Assembly (NCBI GenBank): GCA_046734335.1
Contig: JBKPRA010000009.1
Coordinates: 19,268 to 83,267, forward strand
DNA: 64,000 bases
Direction of reading: 5' to 3'
Source of the DNA: DATBLE01 sp046734335
GTDB lineage: Bacteria; Actinomycetota; Thermoleophilia; Gaiellales; Gaiellaceae
In this document: positions 33,414-41,763 of the stretch, piece after piece
Position numbering within the stretch: the first letter of the stretch is position 1
Layout: every line of letters starts with the position of its first letter
The notes under the pieces: model-generated
The model's input: only the letters and a program-made list of their open reading frames with translations
Databases searched by the model: none
What the model was told of the DNA's origin: nothing
Position numbers and translations under genes: made by a program

Positions 33414-34433
33414 CTAGAGGATCCCGCGGTTATGGAACGCGAGCGTGACGGCGCTCGCTGCAGCGGAGCCGAAGAGCGACTGCGCGACCACGACCGTGTT
33501 GGTGGCAAGTGCGGTCATCGTCGTCCCCGGGAAGTCGAACTGCCCGTTGAGGATGATCTTGTCGGCCTCCTCGTGACCCAGCGCGGTACGAATGTCCCAC
33601 AAGGCGCGAGACCAGATCTGCCCGTCGTGGTGCACCTCGCCGTTCAGATCGCCCGGGTAGTGCAGGTTCGTGTCCACTCGGCGGAGACAGTGCGGCGTCG
33701 TCGACGTGTACGACGTCGAGTCCCAGTCCGCGACGCAGGCGGGGTCGGGAGTCGGCGCCACGATGTTCGAGACGTCTGCCGCCCAGTAGTCGCCGAACCC
33801 CTCGCTGATCGCACCGGCCTCCTCGCTCGCGAACGAGAAGTTCTGCGAGAAGTGGATCGCGTGCCCGTACTCGTGGAGGATCACCTCGGCGTCCTCGGCG
33901 TCGTCCACGCCGCCCTTCCCGAAGCGCAGCTCGTCCTTCGGGTGGTCGGTGGCGAACGAGTTGTCCGCGCCGTACTGGTTGATCCGGACACGCTGCGACT
34001 GCATGTTCACGGGCGGGTATGTCGTCCCGAAGCCGAGGCTCTGGATGTAGCGCTGCGCCTCGGTGATCCAGTAGTACGCCATCACCTGCTCGAAGCGGTC
34101 GTCGTTCCGGTGGTAGGTGAACGTGTTCGTCGCGGAGCGCGCCGGAACGCCCGTCTCGCTGACCACCTGTGCCCACTTGCCGGTCAGCGTCCCGCTGCCG
34201 TCGAGGTCGGTGAGGGGTACGTTGTGGTACGCCGGCTGCAGTGCCGCGTAGTCGGCGTCCTTCTGGTCGGTCAGCGACTCGTTCTGCAGCTCTGCGACCG
34301 GGTTCGGCAAGAACACGGTTCCGGTGCCGGTGGACGCGCCCGGACCGGTCGGCTTCTTGCCGCTCGCGACACCGACTGCGACGGTCGCAGACGCGAGCGC
34401 GAGAATCGCCACGAATGCGATGCGGATCTTCAC
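33414..34433 (-). CDS. Secreted zinc metallopeptidase (gluzincin, M36/M4-like)
   Basis: A 339-residue protein with a signal peptide (about 1-24). VILHEYGHAIHFSQNF is the HExxH zinc helix, and SEEAGAISEGFGDYWA supplies the third ligand Glu and the aligned Gly/Asp of gluzincins; HHDGQIWSRALWDIRTALG and the downstream part fit M36 fungalysins or related bacterial peptidases. The pro-domain is short or absent. It probably degrades external protein. A purine-rich GGGGGGAAA stands about 10 nt before the ATG. Confidence 0.85.
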   Translation of the reverse strand: MKIRIAFVAILALASATVAVGVASGKKPTGPGASTGTGTVFLPNPVAELQNESLTDQKDADYAALQPAYHNVPLTDLDGSGTLTGKWAQVVSETGVPARSATNTFTYHRNDDRFEQVMAYYWITEAQRYIQSLGFGTTYPPVNMQSQRVRINQYGADNSFATDHPKDELRFGKGGVDDAEDAEVILHEYGHAIHFSQNFSFASEEAGAISEGFGDYWAADVSNIVAPTPDPACVADWDSTSYTSTTPHCLRRVDTNLHYPGDLNGEVHHDGQIWSRALWDIRTALGHEEADKIILNGQFDFPGTTMTALATNTVVVAQSLFGSAAASAVTLAFHNRGIL

Positions 34434-34476
34434 AGGTTTCCCCCCTTTTCCGTACTGCGAACCGACGCACGTTATC

Positions 34477-34482
34477 TAGGAT
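34477..34482 (+). promoter_or_regulatory. -10 element of the HhH-GPD gene
   Basis: TAGGAT followed by CAGGAC and the GTG start at 34489. Confidence 0.55.
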
Positions 34483-34488
34483 CAGGAC

Positions 34489-35040
34489 GTGCCCGAGCGG
34501 CTGCACTTCACGGGGAACGACGAGGCCGATGTGCTCCTGGCACGGGAGCCGATGGCGCTTCTGATCGGTTTCGCGCTCGATCAACAGGTGACGGTACCGA
34601 CCGCTTTCCTCGGCCCGCTGAAGCTGAAGCAGCGTCTCGGAACATTGAACCCGGGCCGGATCGCGACGACCGACCCCGCGAAGCTCGAGGCCGCGTTCCG
34701 CGAGAAGCCCGCGATCCACCGGTTTCCCGGAAACATGGCGCGGCGGGTGCAGGAGCTTGCCGCTGAGGTGGAGGAGCGGTACGACGGGAAGGCAGAACGG
34801 CTCTGGACCGAGGCACACGACGCCGACGACCTGCGTGCTCGGATCGAGGAGCTCCCCGGCTTCGGCGAGATGAAGGTGAAGGCGCTCGGCTCCGTGCTGG
34901 CAAAGCGATTCGGCGTCGAGGCCGCCCAGGGGCTCGTGCCGGGCCACCCGACGCTCGGCGACGTCGACTCCGCCGAGGCGCTCGAGCGCTACCAGGCCGA
35001 GAAGCGCGCGTACAAGGCCTCGCTCAAGGCGAAGGCCTAG
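34489..35040 (+). CDS. HhH-GPD type base excision repair protein
   Basis: A 183-residue protein. The helix-hairpin-helix is LPGFGEMKVKALGSVLAKRFG, and the N-terminal LIGFALDQQVTVPTAFLGPLKL matches the HhH-GPD repair glycosylase group of actinobacteria (about 190 residues, no iron-sulfur cluster). The usual catalytic Asp position near GHPTLGDVDS contains Asp residues. Substrate lesion unknown. Its stop shares CTAG with the convergent HIT gene. Confidence 0.82.
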   Translation: MPERLHFTGNDEADVLLAREPMALLIGFALDQQVTVPTAFLGPLKLKQRLGTLNPGRIATTDPAKLEAAFREKPAIHRFPGNMARRVQELAAEVEERYDGKAERLWTEAHDADDLRARIEELPGFGEMKVKALGSVLAKRFGVEAAQGLVPGHPTLGDVDSAEALERYQAEKRAYKASLKAKA

Positions 35041-35492
35041 AGCACGGCCCGGAGCGCGGCGGCGTCCCGCTGGACGTCGGCCTCCGAGAACGGCGGGGGA
35101 TCCTCGTCCGGCCAGGGGAACGGCCAGCCCGGCCTCGGGTCGTCGGCGTAGCGCGGCATGACGTGCGCATGGAGGTGCGGAACGGCGTTGCCGAGCAGCT
35201 CGTAATTCAGCTTTACCGGCTCGAAGTGGCGCTCCAGGGCGCGACCGACGCGCACGAGGTCGCTCCACCAGCCGGCCGCCTCGTCCTCGGTGAGCTCGGA
35301 CGGCTCGGCGACGTGCCGGCCGCGCCAGACGACGACGGTGTACCCACGCTGCACGCCCTTGCGCTGGAGATACGCGTCCGCCCACTCGCCGGCGAGGATG
35401 CGGATGCCGTGGCCGTTGTCCTCCCCGCCGTCCGGGCAGAGCGGGCAGCCCTCACCCCGTCGCATCGCGTAGAACGACGCCGGCCACTCCAC
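35037..35492 (-). CDS. HIT-family nucleotide hydrolase
   Basis: With the GTG at 35492 the protein is 151 residues. The histidine triad is HLHAHVMPR. Two Cys (CPLC) near the start may bind zinc, as in several HIT proteins. HIT proteins split nucleotidyl bonds of dinucleoside polyphosphates or AMP conjugates. The GTG is favoured because TAACGT (35505-35500) ends 7 nt before it; an ATG at 35465 is possible. Divergent from a second, degenerate HIT-like gene. Confidence 0.85.
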   Translation of the reverse strand: MEWPASFYAMRRGEGCPLCPDGGEDNGHGIRILAGEWADAYLQRKGVQRGYTVVVWRGRHVAEPSELTEDEAAGWWSDLVRVGRALERHFEPVKLNYELLGNAVPHLHAHVMPRYADDPRPGWPFPWPDEDPPPFSEADVQRDAAALRAVL

Positions 35493-35518
35493 CGGCGCGA
35501 CGTTAGCATCGGCTTCGC

Positions 35519-36085
35519 ATGCCCGAGACACCCGAACAACTCCACGCCCGAGCTGCCCACGCGCTCAGGATGCCGCCGGTGGAGACGTGGGAGAGCTTCC
35601 CGTTCGAGGGAGAGCTCACCGTCCGGCCGCTGGCGCCGCCGGCCGAGCGAGAGAGCTCGCGCGAGGGCCAAGACGGTGTCGACTGCTGGGCCTGCGCGGC
35701 CGCTGACGACGACTACGTCTGGACGACCGAGCGCTGGCGTCTGCGCCCGATCGCCCCGCCGAGCGGGCTGCCCGTCGTCCTCCTGCTCGAGCCGCGCGAA
35801 CACTTCGACCGTCCGGGCGACCTGCCGGACGAACTCGCTGCGGAGCTGGGCGTCCTGATCGCACGCATCGAGCGGGCGGTCGGCTCGCTCGACGGGATCG
35901 GGCGAGTCCACATCGGCCGCTGGGGGGAGGGCGCGGAGCACCTGCACTGGTGGTTCATGGCGCGCCCTGCGCGCATGCAGCAACTCACCAGCAGCTTCGC
36001 CGCGATCTGGGACGACGTCCTCCCGCCCACCCCACCGGCGGTCTGGGACGAGAACGTGGCCGCCGTCGTCCGCGCGCTGGCGTGA
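35519..36085 (+). CDS. HIT-like protein with altered triad
   Basis: A 188-residue protein with the HIT fold outline: DCWACAAADDDYVWTTERWRL (CxxC-like start), VVLLLEPREHFD and GRVHIGRWGEGAEHLHWWFMARP. The triad region reads HLHWWF instead of HxHxHxx, so the third His is missing and catalysis may be lost or changed. It leads an operon with the NUDIX and secreted genes, joined by GTGA overlaps. Function unknown; nucleotide binding is likely. Confidence 0.75.
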   Translation: MPETPEQLHARAAHALRMPPVETWESFPFEGELTVRPLAPPAERESSREGQDGVDCWACAAADDDYVWTTERWRLRPIAPPSGLPVVLLLEPREHFDRPGDLPDELAAELGVLIARIERAVGSLDGIGRVHIGRWGEGAEHLHWWFMARPARMQQLTSSFAAIWDDVLPPTPPAVWDENVAAVVRALA

Positions 36086-36486
36086 GACAGCGCGTGCTCG
36101 CGTACGTCACGCGGGAGCGTGACGGCGGGAAGGAACTGCTCGTCTTCGACCACCGGGACCATCCCGCCGCGGGGACGCAGGTCCCGGCCGGCCGTCTCGA
36201 TCCAGGCGAAACGCTCGAGCAGTGTCTCCTGCGCGAGTTGCACGAGGAGGCAGGCATCGAGGACGGCATGGTCGTCCGCGAGCTCGGGCGGCCGGCGTTG
36301 CCGTCCAAATACGAGAATCACGCCTTCGAGGTACGTTCCGAGAGCCACGAATCGGCCGATACCTGGGACCACGTGGTGCACGGGGACGGCGACGACGCAG
36401 GCTTGGTCTTCCGCTACCGGTGGGAGCCGGTGCAGCCCGATCTGATGCTGTTCAACCGGGTCGATCCGCTCCTGGAGCGCCTGTGA
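36082..36486 (+). CDS. NUDIX hydrolase
   Basis: A 134-residue protein, GTG start overlapping the previous stop by 4 nt. The NUDIX box is GRLDPGETLEQCLLRELHEEAG, with the REx2EE residues in place (broken here only by the family spacing). It cleaves a nucleoside diphosphate linked to an unknown group with Mg2+. VPAGRLDPGET precedes the box as usual. Co-translated with a HIT-like protein, suggesting nucleotide clean-up. Confidence 0.88.
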   Translation: MRQRVLAYVTRERDGGKELLVFDHRDHPAAGTQVPAGRLDPGETLEQCLLRELHEEAGIEDGMVVRELGRPALPSKYENHAFEVRSESHESADTWDHVVHGDGDDAGLVFRYRWEPVQPDLMLFNRVDPLLERL

Positions 36487-37370
36487 GAGCGTTCGCGATC
36501 GGCGTCGCGGCGCTCGTGCTGGGCGGCGCCGCCCACACGCCTCGGCTGGCGAGCTGCGGATTGTTCCCGGCGGACAACCCGTGGAACACGCGCGTGGACT
36601 CCCTGCCGGTCGCGTCGAACTCCGACGGGATCATCGCGAACATCGGCGCCGGCACGGGCCTCCACCCGGACTTCGGATCGGGCAAGTGGGCCGGCGGCAC
36701 GATCGGCATCCCGTACGACGTGGTCGACGGAACGACGATCAAGAAGTGGACGAAGCTCAAGTTCCAGTACGCAGACGAGAGCGACGCCGGCCCGTATCCG
36801 ATTCCGAAGAAGGTCCACGTCGAGCATGGCAGCGACCGCCACGCGCTGATCGTGGACACGAGCACGTGCAAGCTCTACGAGCTCTTCTCGCTCAAGGGAA
36901 AGAGGGCCGGCTCCGGCGCGATCTGGAACCTCGGCTCGAACGCGCTGCGGCCGGACGGCTGGACGTCGGCCGACGCAGCAGGGCTCCCCATCCTTCCCGG
37001 GCTCGCCCGCTACGACGAGGTCGCCGCCGGGTCGATCGACCATGCGCTCCGCTTCACCGTCCGGCGGACTCGCAAGGCACACGTCTGGCCCGCGCGGCAC
37101 GACGCGAGCTCGCTCACTGACCCGAACCTGCCTCCGATGGGGCTGAGGGTCCGCCTGAAGGCGAGCTTCGACACGAGCGGGTTCCCGCCCCAGGCCCGCG
37201 TCGTCCTCGAGGCCCTGAAGCGCTACGGGATGATGGTCGCCGACAACGGCTCGAGCTGGTACGTCAGCGGAGCGCCCGATCCACGCTGGTCGAACGACGA
37301 CCTGCACACGCTCGGCCGCGTGAAGGGCTCCGACTTCGAGGTCGTCGACCCGGCCTCAATCCACATGTAG
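36483..37370 (+). CDS. Conserved secreted protein of unknown function
   Basis: A 295-residue protein starting GTG in a GTGA overlap, with a hydrophobic leader (1-20). It contains highly ordered blocks: FPADNPWNTRVDSLPV, SGAIWNLGSNALRPDGWTSA, GLPILPGLARYDEVAAGSI and DHALRFTVRRTRKAHVWPAR. I recognise these as belonging to a widespread but unnamed family of exported bacterial proteins. No catalytic motif can be pointed out with certainty. Its end overlaps the convergent methyltransferase gene by 15 nt. Confidence 0.75.
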   Translation: MRAFAIGVAALVLGGAAHTPRLASCGLFPADNPWNTRVDSLPVASNSDGIIANIGAGTGLHPDFGSGKWAGGTIGIPYDVVDGTTIKKWTKLKFQYADESDAGPYPIPKKVHVEHGSDRHALIVDTSTCKLYELFSLKGKRAGSGAIWNLGSNALRPDGWTSADAAGLPILPGLARYDEVAAGSIDHALRFTVRRTRKAHVWPARHDASSLTDPNLPPMGLRVRLKASFDTSGFPPQARVVLEALKRYGMMVADNGSSWYVSGAPDPRWSNDDLHTLGRVKGSDFEVVDPASIHM

Positions 37371-38075
37371 CCGCGTTGTCCAGGCATGGGTTTCGAGTCG
37401 GTCGCGGTACGACGGCTCGGTCAGGTGGCGGCCGATCTCCACGAGGAGCGCTCGACGCTCGTCCGGTGACCGGATCGTGAAGTTGCTCCATGACCCGATC
37501 CGGGCGATCAGGACGTCTCTCGGGACTTCCGACTCGTGCGGGAAGACCTCGTGCGCGAGCGGTTCGAACGCGGATCCTGCAAACGAGTCGCGCCAGGCGA
37601 ACGCCTGGTAGCGCTTCTCTCCAGGAGAGTGGTCGACGCGATCGAGGATCGCCGCGACCTCCGGCGGCCAGGTCGTCTCGCCGCGGTTCCAGAACATCGC
37701 CAGCCGTCCGCCGGGCCGAAGCACCCGCGCGATCTCGGGCAGCGCCCGCGACCAGTCGAACCAGTGGAAGGACTCGCCGCAGAACACACCGTCGAGGCTC
37801 TCGCCCGGCAGCGGGATCTCCTCGGCGGTGCCCGGGAGCGCCTCCGCCTCGCCCGGGATCAGCGCCCGCATGCCGGCGAGCGGCTCGATCGCGATCACGT
37901 GCTCGAACCTGCCAAGGAGGACACGCGTGAGCTTGCCGGTGCCCGCGCCGAGATCGGCGACGGCTGCCTCCCGCGGGAGCCCGACGCTCGCGATCGCCTC
38001 CGGCGGCCATGACGGGCGCCCGTAGTCGTACTCCGCGGCGACGCGCTCGAAGGTTGCTGCAGCCGGATCGATCAC
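37356..38075 (-). CDS. Class I SAM-dependent methyltransferase
   Basis: From GTG at 38075 (overlapping the mntH stop by 4 nt) the protein is 239 residues. Motif I is VADLGAGTGKLTRVLLGRF, then VIAIEPLAGM (motif II acid) and LDGVFCGESFHWFDWSRALPEIARVLRPGG (motif III and post). The HWFDW block is common in Methyltransf_11 proteins. Methyl acceptor unknown. It is third in the mntR-mntH operon by position only. Confidence 0.88.
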   Translation of the reverse strand: MIDPAAATFERVAAEYDYGRPSWPPEAIASVGLPREAAVADLGAGTGKLTRVLLGRFEHVIAIEPLAGMRALIPGEAEALPGTAEEIPLPGESLDGVFCGESFHWFDWSRALPEIARVLRPGGRLAMFWNRGETTWPPEVAAILDRVDHSPGEKRYQAFAWRDSFAGSAFEPLAHEVFPHESEVPRDVLIARIGSWSNFTIRSPDERRALLVEIGRHLTEPSYRDRLETHAWTTRLHVD

Positions 38076-39370
38076 CGGAACGTCTCCACGAGGAGGAAGA
38101 CGTTCAGCGCGCTGATCACGCACGCGATCGCCCAGGCCGCCACCGTCGTCAGCCGGTTGTTGACGAGGCCGCCCATCACCCGGCGGTTGCTCGTGAAGAG
38201 CACGAGCGGAATCAGCGCGAATGGGATCCCGAACGAGAGCACGACCTGGCTGAGGACGAGAGCCCGCGTCGGGTCCACGCCGACGACGGCGACGATCAGC
38301 GCCGGGGCCGCGGTGATCGCGCGCCGGGCGAACAACGGGATCTGCCGCCGGATGAAGCCCTGCATCACCACCTGGCCGGCCAGCGTGCCGACCGATGACG
38401 ACGAGAGCCCGGACGCGAGCAGGGCAACGCCGAGCAGGATCGCCGCCCACCGGCCCGGGTCCGCGTACAGACCGTGGTAGGCGTCTTCGATCGACTCTGC
38501 GTCCGTCCCGTAGAATCTGGCGGCGAAGATCGCCAGCATCGAGAGGTTGACGAGCCCCGCGATCGTCATCGCCATCAGCACGTCGATGCGCTCGAACCGC
38601 TGGATGCGCTTCAGCTCGGCCTCGGTCCGTCCGCGTACCCGCGACTGCGTGAGAGCCGAGTGCAGGTAGATGACGTGCGGCATCACGGTGGCGCCGACGA
38701 TGCCCACGGCCAGCAGGAGCGCCTCGCCGTTGAAGTCCGGCGAGAACAGATCGCCGGCCATGTTCCCGGGGTCCGGCGTCACGGCGAGCAGCTCGAAGGC
38801 GAAGGCGATGACGATCACGCCGACGAAGACCGCGATTACCGCTTCGAGCTGCCGGAACCCGAACGCCTGCAGGGCGAGGATCGCGAAAGCGGCACCGACG
38901 GCGATCACCGCCCCCCAACCCAGCGGGATCCCGAACAAGAGGCTCAAACCGAGAGCCGCCCCGAGCACCTCGGCGAGGTCGGTCGCCATCGCGATCACCT
39001 CGGCCTGGAGCCAGAGCCCGAAGCTGACCCGCCGCGGAAGGTTGTCGCGGCACACCTCGGCGAGGTTCCGGCCGGTCGCGATCCCGAGCTTCGCCGAGAG
39101 CGTCTGGACGAGCATCGCCATGAGGTTCGCGGCGAGCACGGCCCAGAGCAGGAGGTAGCCGAACTTTGCTCCGCCGGCAACGTCGGTCGCGAAGTTGCCG
39201 GGATCGACGTAGGCGACCGAAGCGATGAATGCCGGCCCGAGGAACGGCCAGAGCGCCCTCAGCCCGGTGCGGTGGCCGTCGATCGCCTCCTGCGCGGCCC
39301 GGACGGTCGCCGCCTCACCCGGGAGGACCCGGCCGACAAGGTCGCGCGCGGCCCCGAAGGTCGTGTTCAC
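38072..39370 (-). CDS. mntH: Nramp-family divalent metal transporter
   Basis: The 432-residue membrane protein has eleven or so helices. The metal-binding helix 1 reads YVDPGNFATDV (DPGN) and helix 6 GIVGATVMPHVIYLHSAL (MPH), both hallmarks of Nramp manganese/iron importers. GTG start within the GTGA overlap with the regulator. It probably imports Mn2+ driven by protons. The neighbour regulator and its operator suggest metal-dependent repression. Confidence 0.93.
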   Translation of the reverse strand: MNTTFGAARDLVGRVLPGEAATVRAAQEAIDGHRTGLRALWPFLGPAFIASVAYVDPGNFATDVAGGAKFGYLLLWAVLAANLMAMLVQTLSAKLGIATGRNLAEVCRDNLPRRVSFGLWLQAEVIAMATDLAEVLGAALGLSLLFGIPLGWGAVIAVGAAFAILALQAFGFRQLEAVIAVFVGVIVIAFAFELLAVTPDPGNMAGDLFSPDFNGEALLLAVGIVGATVMPHVIYLHSALTQSRVRGRTEAELKRIQRFERIDVLMAMTIAGLVNLSMLAIFAARFYGTDAESIEDAYHGLYADPGRWAAILLGVALLASGLSSSSVGTLAGQVVMQGFIRRQIPLFARRAITAAPALIVAVVGVDPTRALVLSQVVLSFGIPFALIPLVLFTSNRRVMGGLVNNRLTTVAAWAIACVISALNVFLLVETFR

Positions 39371-40002
39371 CGTGTCAGCTCCACGCGCATCGACCGGGCG
39401 AGGGCCCGCCGCAAGCGATGGGTGGCCGAGCCTGTTCGGACGCCCCCGGCCACGACCTCGAGCTCGTCTCCGGGCCTGATGCCCAGCCTGGCGAGCTCGC
39501 GCAAGAGCTTCGAGTCGCTGTCGGAGACGCGGACGAAGCGACCCCGGTCGCCGGTGGCGAGGGTGTCGAGTGCGACGGTCTCGGGCTCGACGACCGTTCC
39601 GTCGGCGGCCGGGATCGGGTCGCCGTGCGGATCATGCGTGGGCTCGCCGAGCTTGGCGGCGATGCGCTCTTCGAGACCTTCCGAGAGGACGTGCTCGAGC
39701 ACCTCCGCCTCGGCGTGCACCCGATCCCAAGGGACACCGAGCTCCTCCACCAGGTACGTCTCGAGCAGGCGATGGTGACGCAGGACCTCCAACGCCACCC
39801 TGCGTCCCTGATCGGTCAGCCGGACGCCGCGGTAGGGAACGTGGGTGACGTAGCCGAGCGCCGCCAGCTTCTTGACCATTGCCGAGACGGCGGGAGGGCT
39901 GATCTCGAGCCGCTCGGCCAGGGCGGTGGTCGAGGCGACTCCGTGCCTCTCCTCCAGCGCGTAGATCGCCTTCGCATAGTCTTCGATCGAGGCCGACGGC
40001 AT
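39367..40002 (-). CDS. mntR: DtxR/MntR-family metal-dependent repressor
   Basis: The 211-residue protein has the N-terminal winged helix (EDYAKAIYALEERHGVASTTALAERLEISPPAVSAMVKKLAALG), then the dimerisation and metal-binding domain with RHHRLLETYLVEELG, HAEAEVLEHVLSE and THDPHGDPIP, and an SH3-like domain (FVRVSDSDSKLLRELARLGI) at the end. The length with FeoA-like domain is nearer to IdeR or DtxR than short MntR, but linkage to mntH favours manganese. An inverted repeat overlaps its leader and probably serves autorepression. Confidence 0.9.
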   Translation of the reverse strand: MPSASIEDYAKAIYALEERHGVASTTALAERLEISPPAVSAMVKKLAALGYVTHVPYRGVRLTDQGRRVALEVLRHHRLLETYLVEELGVPWDRVHAEAEVLEHVLSEGLEERIAAKLGEPTHDPHGDPIPAADGTVVEPETVALDTLATGDRGRFVRVSDSDSKLLRELARLGIRPGDELEVVAGGVRTGSATHRLRRALARSMRVELTR

Positions 40003-40012
40003 CCTCGCCGAA

Positions 40013-40030
40013 GTTTAACCGAGCTTAAAC
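40013..40030. promoter_or_regulatory. Operator-like palindrome GTTTAA-CCGAGC-TTAAAC
   Basis: An 18-bp inverted repeat 11-28 bp upstream of the mntR ATG, overlapping TAAACT (40017-40012 on the minus strand), the likely -10. A repressor bound here would block initiation of mntR-mntH. Confidence 0.65.
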
Positions 40031-40050
40031 CGTTTGGCTCAGTAGAGCCG

Positions 40051-41043
40051 TCATGCCGGCCGGCGTGGGGCGGCCCTGCTTCGTCGCGGAATCGTCACAG
40101 ACGCGTGCGCGTCAGCCGGATATCGTCGCCGGTACGGGGTGAGGGGTAGTCCCCACCCCGGGTGGGGGCTGTCAGCCAGGAACGCAGCGATCGATCTCCG
40201 GATCCCGGCCGCGTCGAGGCCATGCAGGGCGCGGTGCTCCGGACCGGTGCCGTACCGACGAAGCTCTTCATTGGCGACGCCGAGGGGGAGCAGGCGGTGC
40301 GGGCGGCCGACGAGCGCCACCGCGATCTCGGCCGCCGAGGTACCCGCGAGGTACGGCTCGACGAGGACGACCTCCTGCCCGCTCAGAGCAGCGCGTAGCC
40401 CGTCCGCATCGAAGGGGCGAACCGTCGCGAGGTAGGCGACCGACACGTCGAGATCCGCCGTCGCCTCGAGTGTCGGGTCGAGCGTCGGCCCGACGGCGAC
40501 GACGAGTGCCGCGCCCTCACGGCCGGAGCGCACGACCACCAGCCCGTCGTCCACGACCGGCACCGCGTTGACCTCCTCCGTCAGCCGGACGTACACGTTG
40601 TCGTCCCCAACTGCCGCGCGGCGCACGAAGCGCTCGACCTCGTCGGGGTGACCCGGGACGTGGATGGTCCACCCGGGAAGCGCTTGCAGCAGGGCCACAT
40701 CGGCGGGAGCCTGGTGGGTTCGGCCGGACCGGGCGCCGTCGTACGACGCGCCGGTGCTGACCAGCACCGCGCCGACGCCCTGGTGGACGAGATCGAGCTT
40801 GACCTGCTCGAACGCCCGCTCGACCAGAAAGGTGGCGTACGAGTGGACGAACGGCCGCAGGCCTTCGAGCGCCAGCCCGGCGGCGACGCCGACCATCAGC
40901 TGCTCCCGGATCCCGACGTTGACCAGCCGCGGGTGCGGCCGCAACTCGCCGGCTCCGATCTCGGCGAGGACAACTGCCACCCGCGCATCCGAGTCGAGCA
41001 GATCGCCGGCGACCTCGTAGAAGCGCTGCCGCATCGTGATCAC
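40051..41043 (-). CDS. Transketolase, C-terminal (pyrimidine and C-terminal) subunit
   Basis: About 330 residues if GTG at 41043 is used (GTGA overlap with the N-terminal subunit), or from ATG at 41034. The pyrimidine-binding domain shows VAVVLAEIGAGEL, VNVGIREQLMVGVAAGLAL (with the Glu that activates thiamine), and PFVHSYATFLVERAFEQVKLD; the C-terminal domain follows (VEPYLAGTSAAEIAVAL). Split transketolases of this size occur in archaea and many actinobacteria. The last 30 residues are unusually basic (RRSRAAPRRPA). Confidence 0.88.
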   Translation of the reverse strand: MITMRQRFYEVAGDLLDSDARVAVVLAEIGAGELRPHPRLVNVGIREQLMVGVAAGLALEGLRPFVHSYATFLVERAFEQVKLDLVHQGVGAVLVSTGASYDGARSGRTHQAPADVALLQALPGWTIHVPGHPDEVERFVRRAAVGDDNVYVRLTEEVNAVPVVDDGLVVVRSGREGAALVVAVGPTLDPTLEATADLDVSVAYLATVRPFDADGLRAALSGQEVVLVEPYLAGTSAAEIAVALVGRPHRLLPLGVANEELRRYGTGPEHRALHGLDAAGIRRSIAAFLADSPHPGWGLPLTPYRRRYPADAHASVTIPRRSRAAPRRPA

Positions 41044-41726
41044 GGTCGCACCTCGGCGACGACCACGTGGGGGCGGTCGCCGTCGGCGGCTGCGAACGCC
41101 GCCTCCAGCGCATCGTGGTTGCGGCCGTCGACGCGCGCGCTGCTCCAGCCCTCGAGCTCGAACCGCTTCTCGACGCCGCCGGGCCACCCGTACGTGGAGG
41201 AGTCGTTGTCGACCACGACCACAATCAGGCGTCCGAGGCGCAGCCTGCCGGCGAGCTGGACGGCCTCGAAGTTGCTGCCCTCCTCCAGCTCGGCGTCGCC
41301 GACCAGGCAGATCACGCGCGGGCCGCGGGCACCGGCTGCTTCGAGAGCGAGCGTCACCCCGACCGCGATCGGCAGACCGTGACCGAGCGAGCCGCTCGAA
41401 ATCTCGACGCCGGGAACGAGCAGCCGGTCGGGGTGGTAGCCGAGCACCGAGGCGCCGTTCCCGAAGTCGGCGAGCGCATCGACCGAGATGAACCCCTTGG
41501 CCGCGAGAACCGCGTAGTACGCGGCAGGGCCGTGCCCCTTGGAGAGCAGAAACCGATCACGCCCCGGTTCGTCCTGCGTCGACGGATCGATGCGCAGCAC
41601 CCGGTCGTACAGGACCCACAAGACGTCGAGTGTCGAGAAGGAGCTCCGATCGTGCTTCTCGTCCCCGGTCAGGAGCGTAAGTAGCCCGGGAAGATCGCCG
41701 TACGAGAGTGTCGGTGCCATCGCCAT
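41040..41726 (-). CDS. Transketolase, N-terminal (thiamine diphosphate-binding) subunit
   Basis: From ATG at 41726 the protein has 228 residues. The thiamine diphosphate motif is VICLVGDAELEEGSNFEAVQLAG ... VVVDNDSS (GDx-N type), preceded by DRFLLSKGHGPAAYYAVL and GSLGHGLPIAVGVTLAL. With the next gene it rebuilds a complete transketolase moving two-carbon units in the pentose phosphate pathway, a NADPH-linked route. TAGGCT ends exactly 6 nt before the ATG and a SoxR-type palindrome lies in the promoter spacer, so superoxide or redox-drug control is likely. Confidence 0.9.
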   Translation of the reverse strand: MAMAPTLSYGDLPGLLTLLTGDEKHDRSSFSTLDVLWVLYDRVLRIDPSTQDEPGRDRFLLSKGHGPAAYYAVLAAKGFISVDALADFGNGASVLGYHPDRLLVPGVEISSGSLGHGLPIAVGVTLALEAAGARGPRVICLVGDAELEEGSNFEAVQLAGRLRLGRLIVVVVDNDSSTYGWPGGVEKRFELEGWSSARVDGRNHDALEAAFAAADGDRPHVVVAEVRP

Positions 41727-41732
41727 CCACAC

Positions 41733-41763
41733 AGCCTAGAACTTCAACTATGGTTTAAGTCAA
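41733..41763 (-). promoter_or_regulatory. Transketolase promoter with 19-bp spacer
   Basis: -35 TTGACT (41763-41758) and -10 TAGGCT (41738-41733) are 19 bp apart instead of 17, the overlong spacing that MerR-family activators correct by twisting DNA. The transcript would begin at the ATG. Confidence 0.7.
41741..41760. promoter_or_regulatory. SoxR-type operator ACTTCAAC-TATG-GTTTAAGT
   Basis: A 20-bp palindrome (7 of 8 arm bases pair) centred in the 19-bp spacer of the transketolase promoter and ending 3 nt before the soxR start. Confidence 0.7.
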
